Below are positions 5,248 to 6,998 of a DNA stretch of 6,998 nt, piece by piece. The notes beneath the pieces are model-generated. The model saw nothing but the letters and a program-made list of their open reading frames with translations, did not search any database and was not told where the DNA came from. The stretch's first letter is position 1; each line of letters begins with the position of its first letter. The position numbers were made by a program, and so were the translations under genes. Origin of the DNA: Rubrobacter sp. (GTDB taxonomy: Bacteria; Actinomycetota; Rubrobacteria; Rubrobacterales; Rubrobacteraceae); contig JAFAPF010000477.1 of assembly GCA_019247245.1 (NCBI GenBank), forward strand, positions 1-6,998. The letters are read 5' to 3'.

Positions 5248-5559
5248 CGGGGCCAGCAGAATTTTTAGGCTTGAGTATATTTTTGGTACCGCTTGGACAC
5301 CCGCACCCGGCTAGAAATCTCAAGGTGCCACCGGGTGTACCTGTCAGTCCCTCCGGATCCCTCTCAGCGTAACGACAGCCATGCTTCGCAGGGTTCATGA
5401 GCAGGTCTGAACTGTACAGCACGCCAGTATTGTTACTTAAGATAGGGCTTTGCCTTGACTTACTACCGCTGATTGGGATGAAAGAATCACGCGCTACCCA
5501 TGTAGGCTGTCTGAGCGCAGATCGAGATTCTCTGCATCACAATATGGTGGCGGGTTATG
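5248..5559. other. Intergenic region between convergent genes
   Basis: No gene seen; the open frames here lack ribosome binding sites and coding character. An AT-rich run (ATTTTTAGG to ATATTTTTGG, about 5260-5285) follows the broken thioesterase. A left arm repeated in tandem, ACACCCG (5297-5303) and CACCCGG (5304-5310), can pair alternatively with the single right arm CCGGGTGT (5331-5338). On the minus strand this lies downstream of the PPOX gene and is followed by A-rich sequence, so termination there is possible but weak. Confidence 0.4.
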
Positions 5560-6267
5560 CTACTTCGGCTCCTTATACACGACGCTCCACGGACGCGGCG
5601 AAACCTTCGCCTTGAAGTAATCCCCTCCTTTGTGGATGCCGTTGTCCGTCCCCCAGTAGATCTCCTTGTCCAGTTTCTTTAGGAGCGGGATGTGCTTCGC
5701 GCAATGGATGTAAGCTTCCTCTACCTCGATCACGACCCAGCGCCCTGGACCGCGCTCTCTGTCGATCGCGATCTGCTTTAGGATCTCTTCGGAAAGCTCG
5801 GGATTGCCGGACTGCACATCGTTCTCGGCGATGCTCGCTTTGCCGTTCACGTGTAGTCCCACCGTGCTCTCGAAGAAGTCTACGAACAACATCCCTATGT
5901 GCGGGTTCTCTGAGATGTTCCCGAGGCTGGCCATGACCCCGTTCCCCCTCAACTCCGGATAAAAAAGGGTCTTCTCGTCGAGCACCTGCACAAACCCAGG
6001 GGGGCCGTATCGGAACGAGCAGTCGCACTCCCCTCGCGAATCCGCGGTGCTCATAAACAACATCCCTTGCCGGGAGATGAAATCGCACATTAAGGGGTTG
6101 AGATGGTCGAGCATCTGCTTGTTGTAGAAGGCGCGGGCGCGCTTGTGGTTGCCCGAAAGCCGCTGCAGCCGGTGCTCACCCACCGACCCCGGGAATCCTC
6201 CATTAGGAGAAGAATCGCATGTTCGATCCAATGTCCCTTTCCTTTCTCTTCTTGACTCATCGGACAT
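5560..6267 (-). CDS. PPOX-class FMN-binding split-barrel protein
   Basis: Member of the pyridoxamine 5'-phosphate oxidase-like flavoprotein family, probably a dimeric cytosolic FMN- or F420-linked oxidoreductase of unknown substrate. Characteristic stretches: GEHRLQR and QMLDHLNP (30-36, 51-58), then MLFMSTADSRGECDCSFR (69-86), GPPGFVQVLDEKTLFYPE (88-105), RGNGVMASLGNISENPHIG (107-125), FVDFFESTVGLHVNGKA (128-144) and VEVEEAYIHCAKHIPLL (181-197). Together these form the split barrel and cofactor pocket. Start is uncertain: the longest frame begins at 6267, without its own Shine-Dalgarno and five bases after the stop of the small frame at 6273. A GTG at 6183 with GGAGG 13 bases upstream begins where, from memory, relatives often begin. 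Residues 1-28 may therefore be untranslated or a recent addition from the duplicated leader. Family is confident; the true PdxH reaction is not implied. Confidence 0.9.
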   Translation of the reverse strand: MSDESRRERKGTLDRTCDSSPNGGFPGSVGEHRLQRLSGNHKRARAFYNKQMLDHLNPLMCDFISRQGMLFMSTADSRGECDCSFRYGPPGFVQVLDEKTLFYPELRGNGVMASLGNISENPHIGMLFVDFFESTVGLHVNGKASIAENDVQSGNPELSEEILKQIAIDRERGPGRWVVIEVEEAYIHCAKHIPLLKKLDKEIYWGTDNGIHKGGDYFKAKVSPRPWSVVYKEPK

Positions 6268-6272
6268 TGGGA

Positions 6273-6389
6273 CTATATGGAGCTGCCTCCTCCGGAGGAT
6301 TCCATCTCGGAATCCGCCATGGCGGAGGCGGCAAACCCCATCGCCACCAACAAAGCGACCACCGCCAGAATTACCTTGATGCGTCTCAT
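6273..6389 (-). pseudogene. Truncated paralogue of the octapeptide protein (signal peptide only)
   Basis: 38 codons. The first 24 or so repeat the signal peptide of the gene at 1576-1809 (MRRIK-ILAVVALLVAM, then an in-frame loss of MV, ending ASAMA). They are followed by an unrelated tail, DSEMESSGGGSSI, and a stop. The Asp-rich repeats are absent. AAGGAGGT at 6401-6408 precedes the ATG by 11 bases. The stop is five bases before the long-form start of the PPOX gene, so translation of this small frame could be coupled to it. Homology to the other copy breaks just after the CCGCCATGGCGG palindrome (6314-6325). It may be a decayed gene or a leader peptide. Confidence 0.7.
6297..6325. repeat. Hairpin and palindrome at the duplication breakpoint
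   Basis: GGATTCC (6297-6303) and GGAATCC (6309-6315) form a 7-bp stem with a 5-base loop, directly abutting the 12-bp palindrome CCGCCATGGCGG (6314-6325). Homology to 1732 onward starts within this palindrome, so it marks the junction of the duplicated segment. Confidence 0.65.
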
Positions 6390-6576
6390 ATGCGCTATAG
6401 ACCTCCTTATCCGTTAGGTGGCGGAGAAGAAGGCTGCAACCCCTCCCCCTTAGATTAGCTAATTACGGGTGGATATACGTCTATATCCACATATCGGTTT
6501 TCGAGCACTGTCACATATATGCAAGATCCCGCATCTGGGTTCCCGAGAAGATTACTTACTGGAAACTTGTGAATAG
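6315..6576. repeat. Segmental duplication, copy 2 (in front of the PPOX gene)
   Basis: Aligned with 1732-1990. It carries the signal-peptide frame, AAGGAGGT, the leader block GGAGAAGAAGGCTGCAACCC, the TATATGCAAGA-GCATCTGGG stretch and a divergent unit of the intergenic repeat. Because this segment is the immediate upstream region of the PPOX gene, it probably supplies that gene's promoter. Confidence 0.85.
6469..6490 (-). promoter_or_regulatory. 9-bp inverted repeat in the duplicated leader
   Basis: GTGGATATA (6469-6477) and TATATCCAC (6482-6490) form a perfect stem around CGTC. The counterpart at 1883-1904 keeps the loop and inner pairs but is imperfect. It overlaps the tentative promoter, so it may be an operator or a leader stem. 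Confidence 0.45.
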
Positions 6577-6606
6577 AGGTTGTCTGGGATTGCCTATTTC
6601 TGAGAA
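6540..6606. repeat. Divergent intergenic repeat unit plus extra motif
   Basis: TTCCCGAGAA (6540-6549), 20 bases, TGAATA (6570-6575), then GAGGTTGTCTGGG. A further TTTCTGAGAA lies at 6597-6606, 32 bp before the next family member at 6629. It is the duplication partner of the unit at 1953. Confidence 0.6.
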
Positions 6607-6628
6607 CACCCAGCACCGGAAGTACGAG

Positions 6629-6761
6629 CTTCCGAGAACATCACTTAGCGGCAATTCCGTGAATAAAGAGGCCGAGGCTTTTCTAATACAAGCCTCGGCC
6701 TCTTTGGTAATCCCAACGACCTATGAGGCACTAGCTGCCGATAACCATTAGTTCTCGGAAA
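6629..6761. repeat. Repeat element with inverted ends enclosing a terminator
   Basis: Left end: CTTCCGAGAA (6629-6638), TAGCGGCAAT, then TGAATA (6660-6665). Right end, in the opposite orientation: CTAGCTGCCGATAA to TTCTCGGAAA (6731-6761). The two ends are similar over about 25 bases when inverted, giving a roughly 130-bp MITE-like segment. A CGGAAG arm at 6617-6622 also pairs with CTTCCG at the left end. Confidence 0.65.
6665..6705. terminator. Strong bidirectional hairpin terminator
   Basis: AAAGAGGCCGAGGCTT (6665-6680) and AAGCCTCGGCCTCTTT (6690-6705) form a perfect 16-bp GC-rich stem with a 9-base loop. The stem is edged by A and T runs on both sides, as in bidirectional intrinsic terminators. 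It would stop minus-strand transcription from the possible gene at 6909 before it reaches the PPOX leader. Confidence 0.85.
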
Positions 6762-6867
6762 TTGCCTAGGACTTTAGTTGCTAGCGCTCGTATAAGTATG
6801 TGCCCTGGGTGAATATGAGGTCCGGCTTCTGTACTGCTATGAGGCCGATATCGGAGCTTGATCAGGG

Positions 6868-6876
6868 TTATCCACA
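6868..6876 (+). promoter_or_regulatory. Isolated DnaA-box sequence
   Basis: TTATCCACA matches the DnaA-box consensus perfectly and is framed by AGGGT and ACCCT. There is no cluster of boxes and no AT-rich unwinding region, so this is not an origin on its own evidence; chance occurrence is quite possible. Confidence 0.3.
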
Positions 6877-6908
6877 CCCTGCATCTTTATTCGTTGTTGT
6901 GCGTCTTC

Positions 6909-6998
6909 TTAACCGGCGAAGGCTCTTGGGCTTTCTTCGTACTCGAGCTTCTGGAGGGCGGTGAGTTTTGCGCTCATAGCCGCCACGCGAATTATGTA
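6909..6998 (-). CDS. Possible 3' end of a gene entering from the right
   Basis: 29 codons open to the window edge, ending in TAA at 6909-6911; the C-terminus reads KLTALQKLEYEESPRAFAG. Residues are balanced and helix-like, and the reading frame ends some 200 bases before the terminator hairpin on its own strand, as an expressed gene would. A shorter reading from an internal ATG (22 residues) cannot be excluded. No family is recognisable from so short a piece. Confidence 0.35.
   Translation of the reverse strand, partial: YIIRVAAMSAKLTALQKLEYEESPRAFAG

Larger units (their letters stand above)
6390..6908. other. Gene-free stretch of leader, repeats and terminator
   Basis: No protein gene supported. 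In order it holds the duplicated leader (to 6539), a divergent repeat unit (6540-6575), a TTTCTGAGAA motif (6597), a full repeat element (6629-6761) enclosing a strong terminator hairpin, then about 150 bases with a CCGATATCGG palindrome (6844-6853) and one perfect DnaA-box sequence (6868-6876). Confidence 0.5.

Noticed and set aside
5397..5615. 72-codon plus-strand frame between the thioesterase and PPOX genes
   Set aside because: No ribosome binding site, runs into the PPOX gene antisense, and no coding character.
6143..6458. Plus-strand frames opposite the PPOX start and duplicated leader
   Set aside because: They are shadows of the minus-strand gene and leader, with no independent start signal.
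6844..6876. Replication origin suggested by a DnaA box and a palindrome
   Set aside because: Only one box, no iterons, no AT-rich unwinding element and no replication gene in view.

Overview
Organism and evidence: the left edge (about 1-740) is very GC-rich, and its one gene uses almost only G or C at third codon positions. Several proteins (the PPOX-family flavoprotein, the truncated PaaI-like thioesterase, the small membrane proteins) resemble, from memory, families common in high-GC Gram-positive bacteria. A Rubrobacter-like actinomycete is my best guess, but nothing in the window proves the taxon. From about 740 onward the DNA is much less GC-rich, genes are sparse, and long intergenic stretches carry related short repeats. 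This looks like an accessory or low-constraint chromosomal region.

Layout: (1) 34-639 (+), SAM-dependent methyltransferase, probably continuing beyond the window's left edge. (2) 919-1293 (-), four-helix membrane protein of unknown function. (3) 1576-1809 (-), small secreted protein whose mature part is built of Asp-rich octapeptide repeats, with a good ribosome binding site and a conserved leader. (4) 1810-3018, 1.2 kb without a convincing gene but full of inverted repeats. (5) 3019-4104 (-), NiCoT-family nickel/cobalt permease with all signature motifs. (6) 4403-4696 (+), 97-residue three-helix membrane protein, divergent from the permease. (7) 4966-5247 (+), PaaI-like thioesterase cut off in the middle of its fold. 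(8) 5560-6267 (-), PPOX/FMN-binding split-barrel protein. (9) 6273-6389 (-), signal-peptide-only remnant of gene 3, carried on a 260-bp duplication of gene 3's leader that now sits directly in front of the PPOX gene. (10) 6665-6705, strong hairpin terminator. (11) 6909-6998 (-), possible 3' end of another gene.

How it fits together: no operon or pathway is visible. The genes are mostly isolated units with their own upstream regions. The unifying signal is a repeat family built on TTTCCGAGAA and its complement TTCTCGGAAA. I count about 17 occurrences in both orientations, all seen between genes. The motifs recur at helical spacings (31-32 bp to the next motif or to a TGAATA box; one copy has exactly 10 bp inserted). 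Some copies form short elements with inverted ends, one of which encloses the terminator. A second, smaller family with GGGGGCCGG inverted ends occurs twice in 2270-2656. These repeats, the duplicated leader and the octapeptide protein are the most unusual things here.
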